Part shown: positions 12,027-24,809 of the stretch, piece after piece | How positions within the stretch are numbered: the stretch's first letter is position 1 | How the letters are laid out: each line of letters opens with the position of its first letter | Source of the DNA: Mucidula mucida | Taxonomy: Eukaryota; Basidiomycota; Agaricomycetes; Agaricales; Physalacriaceae | Direction: 5' to 3' | Length of the DNA: 64,000 nt | NCBI GenBank assembly: GCA_015501055.1 | Contig: JADNYV010000074.1 | Span: forward strand, 62,001-126,000 | Position numbers and translations under genes: made by a program | Notes under the pieces: model-generated | The model's database searches: none | The model's input: the letters and a program-made list of their open reading frames with translations, nothing else | What the model was told of the DNA's origin: nothing

Positions 12027-13610
12027 ATGAAAGCGACTATCTTTGCTTCGCTTCTTCTCAGCGTTTCTGGAGCTCTCGCGGTTCCTACTGCGAGAGCGTC
12101 CAATGACAGCTCTGGAGCCGCTTATTGTAGGTGTCATTCGCATTTGCCTTCGACTCGTCAGTCTGACATACATCATTTAGTCCTTACGAACGATCCAACT
12201 GGCAATTATTTAGTTTCCGGGGATATTGCCAGTGATGGCAGTCTGGTAATCTATCTCTCTATATAAATTCATTCAATGCTTACTTCTACTTGAAAGACCT
12301 TGCGCAACGCGTTCTGCACGGAAGGCACTGGTGGACATGGTACTTCCGCAGGAGGTGCTGCGATGTCACCGGACGCGCTGTTTTCTCAAGGCGCGGTCAG
12401 AGTCTCCCAGGCGCACAAGTTTCTCGTCACTGTCAACGCAAGTCCGAGAGATTATTCAACTCAAATGTTTCTAACACTTTTCTTCAGCCTGGCTCGAACA
12501 CCATTGCAGCGTTCAACATCGACCCGTCAACCCCGAGCAACCTAAAGCTCCTTGGCTCTCCCGTGGAAAGTGGCGGCGAGTTCCCAATCTCTGTGACCAT
12601 CAACAACGCCGGAGACTTGGTCTGCGCACTCAATGGAGGAGCTGTCAGCGGAATCAAGTCAGCGGTCTGCTCTTTCCCTTATGTTCTGACTCATTCGCTA
12701 TTAGATGCTTCAAGATGGATCTCACGACGGGCTTGACCCCTCTAGAGAACTCTACGCGGATTTTGCCATTAAACCAGACGACCCCTCCTGTCGGTCCACC
12801 CGGTACGCTCGGCGACATCCAGTTCTCAGAAGACAACACCAAGCTCTTCGCGTCCGTCAAAGGCAACCCCAACACCGCCGTTGGCGTCCTCGTCGCTTGG
12901 AGTGTTGGACAGGATTATACTCTCTCTGAAAACTTCACAGCCATGGCTCCTGGGCCTGGTGGAGTCCTGCCGTTCTCCATCACCGTTATTCCGGGCAACG
13001 AGGCTTTGTTGGTGGCTGATCCTGCCGTTGGCTTTGAGATCTTTGATATTTCCAACTCGACGAGGAACGCGTCGTCGGTTGTTCCGGTCGAAGGGCAGAC
13101 CTCCATTTGCTGGTCGGTGAGGAGCCCCAAGACGGGTAACTATTACCTTACCGATACTGCTGGTGGCGCGATGTTTGAGGTCGCTGTTGATGATAGTCTC
13201 AAGGGAAGCGTCGTTCAAGTAAGGCATCTATCTTCACTTAAATGCCGTCGCGTTCAGCCTTATTATTCCAGCGCTACCCACAGCAAGTAGCTTCTACGCC
13301 TACCGATCTTGACGTTGCTGTTATTGGTGACCAGAAGTAAGATTTTTCTTCCTTTCTCATAGCGAAATTGAGCCTTGTTTCTCTAGCTACTTGTACATCC
13401 TTCAGCCCAATGCGACTCAGATCACCGTCATGTCGTTGCCAGAGGCTGGAAAGGCGGAGATGATCCAGGAAGTCGACATTGCTGCGTTCGCTGCGTCTAC
13501 GAACCTCACTGTCGGTAAGTGCGATTTTGCACGGAAAGTGCTACTTGGGACTGAAGACCTCGTGTTCAGTCTCTTACAACCTTCAAGGAATGGCTACGTA
13601 TGTCGTCTAG
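12027..13610 (+). CDS. Secreted lactonase-like beta-propeller protein
   Basis: Eight exons (12027-12126, 12181-12245, 12297-12437, 12488-12657, 12705-13218, 13272-13336, 13387-13514, 13570-13610) join without a frame error to 407 residues. A signal peptide is clear: MKATIFASLLLSVSGALA, then VPTARA. The body carries repeated strand motifs of the 3-carboxymuconate cyclase/6-phosphogluconolactonase-like seven-bladed propeller family (COG2706). Examples are FLVTVNPGSNTIAAFNIDP, VTINNAGDLVCALNGG, IQFSEDNTKLFASVKG and ITVIPGNEALLVADPAVGFEIFDI. Basidiomycetes secrete many such proteins, mostly of unproven substrate, so an enzymatic role is inference. The third intron (12438-12487) is GC-AG with a GCAAGT donor. 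A TATA box lies 80 bases upstream. Confidence 0.85.
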
Positions 13611-14846
13611 GGCCGGAAACGACCTGAACTTTTGTTTTATTTTGAATCATGTCGAAGAAGGCCTTCCATCTTCTAGACCCACGGACATTACCATACACAT
13701 TTCTATTACGCATGTATCTAGATCTTCCGCTTATGCGTGCAATGAAAACACACTCTTGCATGTAAAGGTTGTAAAGGTGCGGGGAAGAGTTTGAGGCGTG
13801 TAAACAAAGTTAACGATGTGTGGCGGACGCTAAAGTCAACTCTCGCACCAGGTGTATCCCTTATTGTCGCTCGGGCTCTATATGGAAGGTAAATCCTTTC
13901 GGCTCAAACGAGCCTCCGAATCCAGACGCCACATATCACATATCACGAAACCCCTTCAAAACTGTTGCGTCAGCTTGTGTCCATTTCTGCACGGTGTGAA
14001 CTTACATGTACGAACAGGTTCCATCCGGAGTTGTCGGGCCCTCGAGAATGTCCACTAGGAACTCGGATCTATCCTTCTCATTCATCGGAGTGATTTCCTG
14101 ATAGTGTCGCTATTAGTCAAGTTTACGAGGTCGAATAGTCGCTTCCGACGACGAGGAATATTGGCACTCTGTGTATATATGTGTGACGAAGTTTAGTCGG
14201 TGAGTTCAAGTTCCCGGTCGACTTTGTAATGAGGGATTTTTCCCAGGTTCATGTCAGCTGAAAGTCACGCCTTCCCACCACTCGGCCCAGCGTCCAATTA
14301 AGCGCCCGAGTTGACACCGCTCGGCGAGTGCCTCATGCGTCGAAGAAATCAAGCGCCCGTCCGAAAGTAGTACCCATCAAAATGCAACAGATAGGATCCA
14401 CAATGAGTATCCCGAACTCCCATTCTTCGAAGTGCCATCGTAGCTCAACTCGCACGCGCTGATGCTTTCAAAAAATGGAGTTGACGACTAAAAGCTGCCA
14501 TGAGCGTCACCAAAGTATACTTACAGGATCTGCCAGATCTCTGATGGCTCGCGTGGAGGCAGCTTGATGCCGCTACCTTGCAAAAGATCCTCGCTGGATC
14601 GACGGATATCACTATCAATTGGTTACCGCAAACACGCCGATGCCTAAAAACGCTGTAACCCTGACCACCGTTCTCTCCGAAGTGTCAGCCACTGACAAAT
14701 GCAGTGTGCGCGCGCCTTCGTGATCTTATGACGATCCTGACTACGTTCGCTGAATAAAGTTGGCGAATTCTAGGAACATTGTAGATCATCATACCTTCTT
14801 CCCCTCCCTCCATCACATTCAGTCCCGCGCCAAACGCACAAACGCG
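13611..14846. other. No gene recognised
   Basis: This is a 1.2-kb spacer without supported coding content. The 3' end presumably contains the promoter of the transcription factor. Confidence 0.4.
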
Positions 14847-17237
14847 ATGGTTGACGATTCTTCGAGCCCCAAAGCTTTATCGCGCGCGCGCCATAAAGGA
14901 AATGTCCCTACACTACCTCAAACGAAATCCTGTCCAATCTGCCCTGGAAAGTTCACCAGGATTAATCATCTGCAAAGACATCTTCTTCGCGTTCGTCTAC
15001 TCCGTGTCATCTCTATCCCATGATTCTGACGCGGTCGAATACTAGATGCGAACGAACGTTCACACAAATGCGAGGTTAGTCCTCAGCCACCATTCATAAA
15101 TGCACGATTTCTCATCCTCACGCAAGTCATGCAACGCTGAGTTCACTCGACGTGATCTCTTGACGAGGCATTACAGAACATGCGCCGGATCGTACGTTTT
15201 GCTCACTCCACGCTAAGCATCGCTTAGCGCTCCTGCAGCTCTACTCCCCGTTCTCGGCGGAAGTCTTGTGATGGTATCGCGTTTCCTGTTTTCGCGAAGG
15301 TTTGATGCAGGGCTAATAAGCATGTAGGCATGTGCAGAAGGGAAAATCAAGTGCGATCTGCAAGTCCTTGCTCCGCTTGCACCAGTCGAGGGAAAGCCTG
15401 CGAGTATCGTAACAACCCAAATATATCCCGGACTAAGCCAAAAGGCGCGAGGAAATCTCCAAGCGACAACTCTGGTTCCGACGTGGAACAAGCGCTGGTT
15501 TCGACGCTTCTCACAAAGCCCGTTGAAGCTTCGTCATCTGTAGCACTTCGCCTGCCCGTTGAGTTCGATGATTCGCACTCGGTTTTGTCTAGCATATTCT
15601 CCTTTCCTGACGGCCCCTCTGATGCATTCTTCGCCGTTAGTCATTCCCATCGACGCCGTTACCGAAATTATTGATGTTTCGTCTTACTGATTATAAGGAC
15701 TTCCCAATATTAGAACAGGCCTCAAACTTCACGCGTTTCGCAAACCCGTCTCCGACTGTACTTCCCAGAAGAAATCTTGCTGCCGGCACGAGCGAACTGT
15801 TCACTGAGAGTGAGCTTAATCATTTCGGTAGGTATTGCACTATAATGATGTGTGACCTCTGGTCTAACAACGTGTGTAGTTCATCTGTTCTTCGAGACAT
15901 TCTCGACGCAAATACCAGTCGTTCATCGTGGGACATGGAGGACTGAAGACAAACCGCCTATTCTCATTCGCTCGATGCAAGCCTGCGGTGCGCTCTTCGT
16001 GAACACACGAAAGGCAAACAAATTCGTTTCGGAAACAATTGCCCTTGTCAGAGATGCTATTGCTGAGGAAATAGTACGCTCTCCGTTGCCTTTGTCGACT
16101 CAGCCTAACAGAGAATCAGGCAGCAACTGTCGGCAATCCTATGATCCAAGATTACCTCGTACTTGCTATCGTTCTTTTGCAGACAATAGGTCTCCATCAC
16201 GAAGACAAGGCCCATCGTGATTCTTCGAGCCTCTGGCATGGCATGTTGGTGATGGTTCGTTCGCTTTCTTTTCTTTCAGGGAGATGCTAACTTTGAGATT
16301 AGGTCATTCGTCATACACGGTCTATCGAGCGGTCACGTAACTGGGCACCGCCTGAAAGTTTGGATGACTTTGAGAGCCTGGAAGCGGCGTGGCGCAACTG
16401 GGGTTTCTATGAGACCATAAAACGGTTAGCTTGACTTGGCCAAGTGCTAGTACAATTCTGATGCACGTTTACAGTGGACTACTCCTCGCTCATCTTCTTG
16501 ACTGCTCTCACTGTGTCCTTTTTTCCGGCATGCCGTCTGCTTTTCAGCCTATCGAATTTGACATGAACGCTCCCTGTGATGAATCGTTATGGAAGGCTCC
16601 CACCGCTATTGAATGGTATGCTCTTCTGAGCATGCCTCCACCATGTACCGCCCTGTCGGGCGTGCCTATGCGCCACGCCCTTCAAGCGCTACAACAGCCC
16701 CCATCGGACTTTGAAAACCCGGCGGACATCCTGCTGCTTAACAAATTCACCCTATTCATTCTCATCCACGAAGTCCTTCGAAAGCTTTACTCCCAGCTTC
16801 ACAACTACACTAGTACTCCTTGGAGCGCCGACCCTCTTTCTCATGCTCTGTTCTTTCCAGAGTTTACCCGTATTCTTCACAATTGGGCGCAAATGTGGAT
16901 GAAGAACCTCAGCAACAGCCACCTCGCCAAAGATGATGGAGACCTGGCGGATTTGCCTTTTGTTTGCGACGCGCTGCCGTACTATTGGCTTTCGCACGTC
17001 ACCTTCTGGGCTTTGCACTCGCAAAGTGCGGGGTGGATTGGAGGCATGACGCAGCAGAACAGGTTTTTTGTGATCAATGAGTGGTTAAGGCGTATCCGGC
17101 TTTTCCTCAAGTCGAACAATAACACGCCGCCGGACCTTGCCAAAGAATTCAAGATTATATACCAGCAGGTGGGCGAGGTGGAATTCAGGTTTTCATTGGG
17201 TCAGTGTGGCTTGTTGTCATTTTTCCCCGAGCGTTGA
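14847..17237 (+). CDS. Transcription factor with C2H2 fingers plus Zn2Cys6 cluster
   Basis: This is a nuclear DNA-binding regulator of a fungal-specific class. Exons 1-4 are 14847-14994, 15046-15074, 15127-15191 and 15239-15273. Finger 1 reads CPICPGKFTRINHLQRHLLRVH. Finger 2 reads CESCNAEFTRRDLLTRHYRTC (C2HC). A linker (STPRSRRKSCD) leads into a Zn2Cys6 cluster whose second half is CSACTSRGKAC. The first half (CAEGKIKC) lies in a different frame, so one base appears missing near 15362, and the intron junction at 15273/15328 also leaves one base unaccounted for. Downstream, the fungal-specific transcription factor domain is recognisable: FFETFSTQIPVVHRGTW, MQACGALFV, IQDYLVLAIVLLQTIGLHHED, RNWGFYETIKR, LLDCSHCVLF and FQPIEFDMNAPCDESLWKA. 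Several 50-nt introns occur between these. The end at 17237 is the first stop of the last long exon and may be followed by another exon. Confidence 0.75.
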
Positions 17238-17947
17238 TGGGTACATCGTACGCGTACGCGTGCACGATTTGACGAGCGGTAGTACTAGTATATATCAGAG
17301 TTCTCTCAAAATTTGGAAGTAAAGATTGTTTGCTCTCGAAGACACTTGACGTGAATTCTTGTTTTCGGAACAGACGACTATAGCCTTCAGGCTATGCATG
17401 CGAGGGGCGGTGGGGCGCAGGCGATCCACTGCGGTGAACAACGTTGCACGTGTTGAAATCGTGAAGTCGGAAGAAGCCGCGATCAACTCTTGCTCCTCCA
17501 CCATCATCTCCGGCTACTAATAAACCTTCGAACTGTTCACACACGTCATCTGGTTCAGACTGCCGCGGGTTCTAGTGGAAATGGCTCTGCCCAGAATATT
17601 CATTCGACCTCGCCTATTTACATTAGGCGCTCCCCCAACACCGTCGAGAGCATTGCACCGTCGTCGCATGCACTTGAGTATCAGATACAGGCATATATGA
17701 AGGCTTTCACGTTTGAAAGTCGTCATTTCTCTGCTCCGAGAGGTTTTAATGCCGCCTGTTTCATTCACACCTTAAGCTGGCTGGTAGCTTGATTGAATGT
17801 GGCGCGGTTCCCCAGCACGTGTACACAACGATCTCTGAGACCGACTGTTATGGGAATGCACGCCATGCGGGCCACGCTAAGAGAAGCCCACCGTGTTGCT
17901 TCTCTCCTCGTCGATCATTTCGATGTACACCTCCGACCATTCCACTC
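17238..17947. other. No gene recognised
   Basis: This spacer lies between the transcription factor and the NACHT gene. Open frames here are short and featureless. Confidence 0.4.
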
Positions 17948-20238
17948 ATGTCGTTCGATCCTAGTTCTCTCGTCTCCCTCGTCCAGGACTGCCAGACTCT
18001 AGATATCTATTTCAACGACGTTAGGCCGCCTTCTGTGGCGCGACGTCGACTTCTCGATCAAGTCCTTTCCCTGCAATTAGCACTAGAAACGCTTCAGAAA
18101 CTAATGAATACGCCTCTTATCGCCGGCGACCCAGTTTCGATGGAACAACTGTCTCGAATATTAGATTCGCCGCAACCTCTCGCTGAAGGGCTGAGGCAGA
18201 CTCTCGCTGACGTCGAGGCCGTTATGGAGAATAAAACGGACAATCCAAAGGCGAGTAGAATGAAGGTTTTGTGGAGGCGAGTGTCTGCCGCGTTGTCGTG
18301 GAAAGGAGACAAAGCGGAAGTCAAAGACCTTCTCTCCGACCTCGAGCGCCACCAGAGCCGGATCACACTCGCGCTCCAGAACGATATGTTGTAAGTTCTA
18401 TCGAATAGAATTCCGCATTATGCGTATCCTGAACTTCTGCAGCAAGAAGCAGGGCGACGAAAGTGGAAAGTTTGACGACATGGAACATTACACTAACAGT
18501 AAGTATCTCGAATTCTGCTATTTTCTGTGGAGACTGAGATATGGTTTCAAGGCGAGGACCGATCAAGGATAGCCAAATTCATTTCGGACGTTGATATGAG
18601 CGGTCACCGGAGAGGTCTGTCTGAGCAAAGACTGTCGGGGACGGGAACTTGGATTTTGCGACACCCCAAATTCGTCGAATGGTGGGTCAACAAGGAATCA
18701 CCAAAAACCGTGTGGTGCCATGGACATCGTGCGTCAATGCGACCACTAAAAGGAGTTGACTCTGATAAATGCTCACAGCGGGCGTTGGAAAATCTGTCCT
18801 TGCGTGAGTCGACCCTCCCTCTTTTTAGGTCATCAGATCTCCGTAACAGCTTCCTTTTTGCGCAGAGCACTCGTCGCTGACCATCTCCAAACTATGGGCA
18901 ACATCGTACTCTCATTCTTCTGCAGGTACTATTCAAATGACATCACTACACCATTCCCCATTCTACGCAGCTTACTTCGGGAGCTCATCGAGAAGACGAC
19001 GAATGTTCCATCCTCCGTCTCCAAGTTATATTGGACTCAAACCGACCTGCAGCCCGACACGCTGCCCACGTTGCTGGCGGAAACAGCAGCATTACAGGCG
19101 CAACCCGTATACATCGTATTTGACGCCCTGGAAGAATGCCCAATTGGCGTTGAGCTCCTGAGCGTAATCCAGAATCTCCATCCTTCGTTTCGCATACTCG
19201 TCACCTCAAGACCCGTCTTTCGAGAGATCGAAGACTATCCATCTATCAGATTCGTACACCGAACGAAGACATCCTCATTGCTGTTGATGCAACCCTTGCC
19301 AAGCTCAAGCACGCCTGGATGGACGACGAACTGAAGGCGGCTCTTAGGGTGAAGGTTGTCGATAAGGCGCATGGCATGTTTCTCTTAGCCTCTCTGCAGC
19401 TGCGCGAATTGCAGGGCTACGTTACCTGTAGACATGACGTACTCGCGATTCTGGATTCTTTACCAGACTCGTTAGACGACGCTTACAAGCATTCGTTTCA
19501 GCGCATACGTGGACAGGATAGACGGAGAAATGAGTTGGCGTGTCGTACACTTGCCTTGATTGCGTCGGAGGCGTACAAAGTGAACTTTGCATCACGGGTG
19601 CAGCACCTGCTTGCGGAAGGAGACAGAGCTCATTATACGGATATCGACACTCTTCTGCAGTGTTGTCAAGGCGTTGTTGAGTGTGACGAAGACAATAAAC
19701 TTGAGTTCGTACGTACGTACGGTCGTCGCTCCCAACATGTTTCAGATTGCTAACGCGTCTCCCAGATTATTCCGCGTACGAGTATACTACAGCACATTGG
19801 TCAAAACTCTTCCCAGAAAATCCTAATCGATCCGACGTCTGTCTCAAACTGGGCTACGCTGTCCTGACACGCATGGTCCCAGATTCTGACAAGTATGACA
19901 ATGCCCTGGTATGGCATAGCTTAGTCGATGCTGTGGTAGAGCCGGAGGATCTCAGTACTGTCATATCTATGCTCTCAACCCCGGCAGCCAGGTCCTCGCT
20001 TGGCAGATTGGAATGGTGTGCACCGCTTGTGCACGATCCCTTACTGCTCGCAATTTATTTCCCCTACCGGAATCTCGTGCGATACATGATACAGACGGCT
20101 GCTCCAGATCTTGACCGTTTCAATCAAGCGCTTAGGGTCTCGAGAAGACGGGGGAAAGACCTACCGTGGTGCATACAGTGCATTAATGAGCGAGCGGACA
20201 TGCGGGTTAATAGGGAGGGTGTCGTAGTCGCGGTGTGA
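17948..20238 (+). CDS. NACHT-domain STAND (NLR-like) protein, frame broken once
   Basis: This is a predicted STAND ATPase. Exons are 17948-18390, 18443-18498, 18552-18728, 18779-18803, 18866-19712 and 19766-20238, all with GT-AG junctions in frame. The N-terminal ~150 residues form a helical domain (LVSLVQDCQTLDIYF...LLSDLERHQSRITLALQND) of the kind found at the start of fungal NACHT proteins. After a linker come AKFISDVDMSGH and WILRHPKFVEWW, then Walker A GHPGVGKSVLAALVADHL (built across two introns), Walker B VYIVFDALEEC and sensor-like ILVTSRPVF. The frame slips at 19249-19252; one more A gives TPNEDILIAVDATLAKL and the winged-helix region continues. The C-terminus (VRYMIQTAAPDLDRFNQAL) hints at one or two degenerate ankyrin-like helices, short for the family. 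Such proteins can act in non-self recognition, but the role here is inference. Confidence 0.82.
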
Positions 20239-20810
20239 AGGAACCTTCACAATGATTCCGATGTGCTACGTGTTTCTATATATACCTAAGGATTGTTTCT
20301 TATTTCAGTAGTACTCTTGTACATTGACAGGAACACATATGTCATTCGTCCAGTACACCGCGACAAGAACCATACATATTCGCACTATGATTCTGAGAGA
20401 AAACTGTAATACGATTCGACATCCGTGTCCAGGGCGTCATAAACCAGCCACAGCGCATCTGCCATCTCCTTGATCAGAAGTCCTCCGGGAGAGTGTGATC
20501 GTTCAGCCACATGTCGAAGCGTCGCAAGTTGAAATCTGAGGTAGAGGCGACGCCGCCGGAAGTCAGATGTACTACTCAATGGGATTCAACGTTAAACGCT
20601 TCGGGTTGTCAAGAATGTAAACGATATTGTGCATGGTTTTGTAGCTTCAATATCGAGCTCCTCACAGTTGTCCATCCATTGGCTTTTGTCGATATAATAC
20701 ACCATAGCAATAATCTAGGACCAAGTCAACTATAAGTTACAAAGCCACGAACGACATACAAATACAGATAGCAAGGCAGGAGCGATTCATAAAACAAGAA
20801 ACGTTGAACT
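20239..20810. other. Spacer with one short minus-strand frame
   Basis: A minus-strand open frame at 20385-20579 (GGLLIKEMADALWLVYDALD) has plausible composition and could be a last exon. No family or partner exon was identified. Confidence 0.25.
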
Positions 20811-22579
20811 CTATTCGGCCTCCCGCATCGCCTCTCGACGAACATCAGAGGACCACTTGAAGAAATTACACCTATACTCCGGATTCACATCAGCCCTAGC
20901 ACGTTCCTCGCGCCCTTTGTCGTAGCCTGGACCCACAGGCCTGCAAGAGTCAGATCCAAGCTTGCCACAATCGAACACTGGCGACTAACCTTGAACATAT
21001 AAAGAACATTTTCCCCTTGTTCACCCCCTGCTTCGTCGTCAGCTCCTTTGCCGGCTCATTGTGCACCGTACATCGCGGCGGAGGAACAGGAGCAAGGAGT
21101 GATTTCCATTGTTTCGATGATTGCCTGTCAAGTACGGGTGGCGGCGAGGATGGTTGCCGCGAGAGTTCCAGCGCCAGTCGATAGTCCGCGTCGTCATCCT
21201 CGTCTGGAGACTCTGCGTTGGGTGGAGTGGCCTTGGTCGAGTTATTGAAAAAGGAAGATATCTTTCCTTGGGATGGTGCCTGTTTGGTTTTCTTGGATGC
21301 AGAGGGAGTGGTTTCTGGTGCTTTACGTTTGTTGGTCTCTTTGGATTGCGATGATGACAGCTTGGACTGTGACGAGGACGCCTTTGGTTTGGGCTCGTCG
21401 CCTTTTTTACCAAAAAAATCTCCCAAAACACGCTGTTTCCCTGAGAACTCGTCCCAAAACTTTGCCGCCATTCTCGGGCATGTCATCGGGGGATCAACAA
21501 ATATGGAGTCATCTAAATCGAGGAAGACGGGACAGTGGTCACTGCCTTTTACTTCAGGCTGGATGTCGGCGTGCTTGACGTAGGGAAGGAGCCCAGGAGT
21601 GACGAGAATGTAATCAATGCGCGTGCCATAGTTGGAAGCACGGGCAGAGATTTTCGTGTTCCAGCAGGTGAACATGTCCTTCCGGTCTGGCCACTGGCGA
21701 CGCACGACGTCAACCATTGGCCCGCCACCTTCAACGAGCCAGCTTCGCAGCCACATACGGCATTGTTTCTCGTTCCAAAAAGCGTCCTCGGCCTCGCGTC
21801 CTTGTGAATCTAAGCCCAATTTCTTGGCAAGTAACGGTCCTTCGCAATGATCTACCAGGGCTGCACAGGCATTGAGGTCTCCGACGACTATGACTTGCCG
21901 TTCTTCCACTTCTATAAGAGTTCTGACACGCTCCTCCAAAACGTGTTGGAAGTCGATTTTGTACTGTATGCGATCTTCCGCCTCGGTACCGTCGTTTGGG
22001 CAGTAAACGTTGATCAAGACGAAAGCGCCAAAGTCGAGCACGACAACACGGCCTTCGTTATCAAGTTCGGGCAGATTGACTTCAGAGGCTAGGTGAGACT
22101 GGTAGGGGTAGGCGGTTGATACGCGTTCAGACAGCGTCAAGGGAGGTTTGAGGTCTAGCAACCCCGACAGGCCCTCCTCTGCCTTGCGAGGCATGACACG
22201 CGTATAAGTCGCGACCCCAGAATAGCCCGACTTTTTGGCCGGAAAACTGAAAAACGCGTCGTATGAGTTGGGCGCGGCAATGTCCTTGGTGAGACCCTTG
22301 CGCGAGGATTTCATTTCTACCTGCAATCAGACTCAGGCTTCCTCAAATGTTGTAAAGATTACCTTGAAAACATATGATATCCGCGTTGAGATAATCAAGA
22401 ATCGCCTGTTGATTTTTCAAGGTGTTCCATCTGCCTGGATTGAGTGCCAACTCTGCGATGTAAGCAGGTACTTACGGGTGGTATTGGGGTATGGTGCGGA
22501 TGCCATTCTAAATAACGATTATTTTCGAGATAAACGATAACTAAACGTTTCTTACAATGTTCCAAGTCAATATTCGCAT
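20811..22579 (-). CDS. APN2: AP endonuclease 2 (ExoIII family) with Zf-GRF
   Basis: This is a base-excision repair nuclease that cuts at abasic sites and trims 3' ends in the nucleus. The first exon encodes MRILTWNI. Short exons give NGIRTIPQYHP and WNTLKNQQAILDYLNADIICFQ, then the main exon (22316-20990) begins EMKSSRKGL. The last exon is 20940-20811. Catalytic signatures are present: NVYCPND, VVGDLNAC, NYGTRIDYIL and GSDHCPVFLDL. The C-terminal half is disordered and Lys/Ser rich, with two PCNA-binding-like motifs (QRVLGDFF and QGKISSFF). A GRF zinc finger completes it: PRCTVHNEPAKELT, MFFICSR, then CNFFKWSSD. This is the full APE2/APN2 architecture without any frame break. The gene is divergent from the E2 gene with 129 bp between start codons. 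Confidence 0.93.
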
Positions 22580-22708
22580 GCCCGCATTGGCATGACACTT
22601 GCGAAGATGAGTGTGAAAGGGTGAGAAGGTTATTCAATTATTTTTGGATTTCCACAAATGGCCTACGCGACTAAGTGCCGCAACATCACGTTGTCTCTTG
22701 CCACCACC
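22580..22708. promoter_or_regulatory. Bidirectional promoter between APN2 and E2
   Basis: The two start codons are only 129 bp apart in head-to-head orientation, so both core promoters must lie here or overlap the other gene's leader. No strong TATA box is seen. Confidence 0.55.
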
Positions 22709-23732
<1,024 letters not shown>

Positions 23733-24809
23733 GTGCCGTGGTTTGTTATTCAATTAACCTTTTAATGGCGATAACACTGTTGCAACTATTCGTCCGAATT
23801 AAGGTGCGGGTCATTGCACGCTGAAGGTTCTTGGTGCATGCATTTGTCCATTTACCATCTGGATTTGTGCTGGCAGTAACACTGATTATATTTGACAAAT
23901 ATATTCTAGTCTGCAGATGCGCCAATTGTCATTGACTATTTTGGAAGAGGTCGTTCATGTGAAGCTATTGATATCGAACGGAGTCCCTAGGCAAGCTACG
24001 ACTATCCAGCGCGATACGGGGACGCGGTCACACCGCTTAATTTGGCGAGTTCAGATTGCCCCAAAGACCGGATGCGCTTATCCACTTCTTGATGCTTGGC
24101 TGCGAGGACATCAGACTTCGACAAACGGGTGTGTGGGAAAATGAGTCCTTCCAAGCGGTATCTTTCAAGAACAAATCTAGAGGACATGCGAAGGCAAACA
24201 AATAACTGCACCGACCTTGGAAAAGTCACAGTGATAAGCAAGAACCTTGGACACCAAAATTCCGACGAGATCAGCTACCTGGCCTGAAGAAAAGGAAAAG
24301 CCTAAAAGGAGAGGCAGATGTGAGCAGAGAAAGGGGCGTTTCTGAGACTTTTGGACTGTTCCCATGTAGTATAACATGAACAGGAAAAAATTTGAATTAG
24401 CGAATACCACCGTGAGCTCCTCCCCATAGGATGCAGTGTTATACCGTACTTGTTCTTAATGACGTCGGTCATGTTGACTTAGCATTCCATATGCGGCTTT
24501 CTAGGTTCGTAGAACACGGCGCGCACATTCAATGGCCTGCGACTAGCCTTGTATGATAGAGGCTACAATATACTCGGAAGGAAGTGGAAATTGTGTTAGG
24601 TTGTGCGGTAGTGAGATTCAGAGTTGATCTGTGTGCTGTCGGCTCGTAGCTGGTAGTGGTCTGCGGAAGTGGCAGAGGAACGATCACATGTCACTACGGG
24701 GTAGCCGGTCCGATATTGAATAAAAAGCTGTGCTAATTTGCGTACGCATGTTGGCGATATTGACGAAAATGGGTGCCAATTGAACTTCTTGAGCAACGCA
24801 ATCGCCGAC
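23733..24809. other. No gene recognised
   Basis: This is a 1.1-kb spacer. Short frames on both strands show no domains. Confidence 0.4.

Noticed and set aside
14195..14225. GTTCAAGTTCC as a possible tRNA B box
   Set aside because: The last consensus base fails and no upstream A box or acceptor stem is found.
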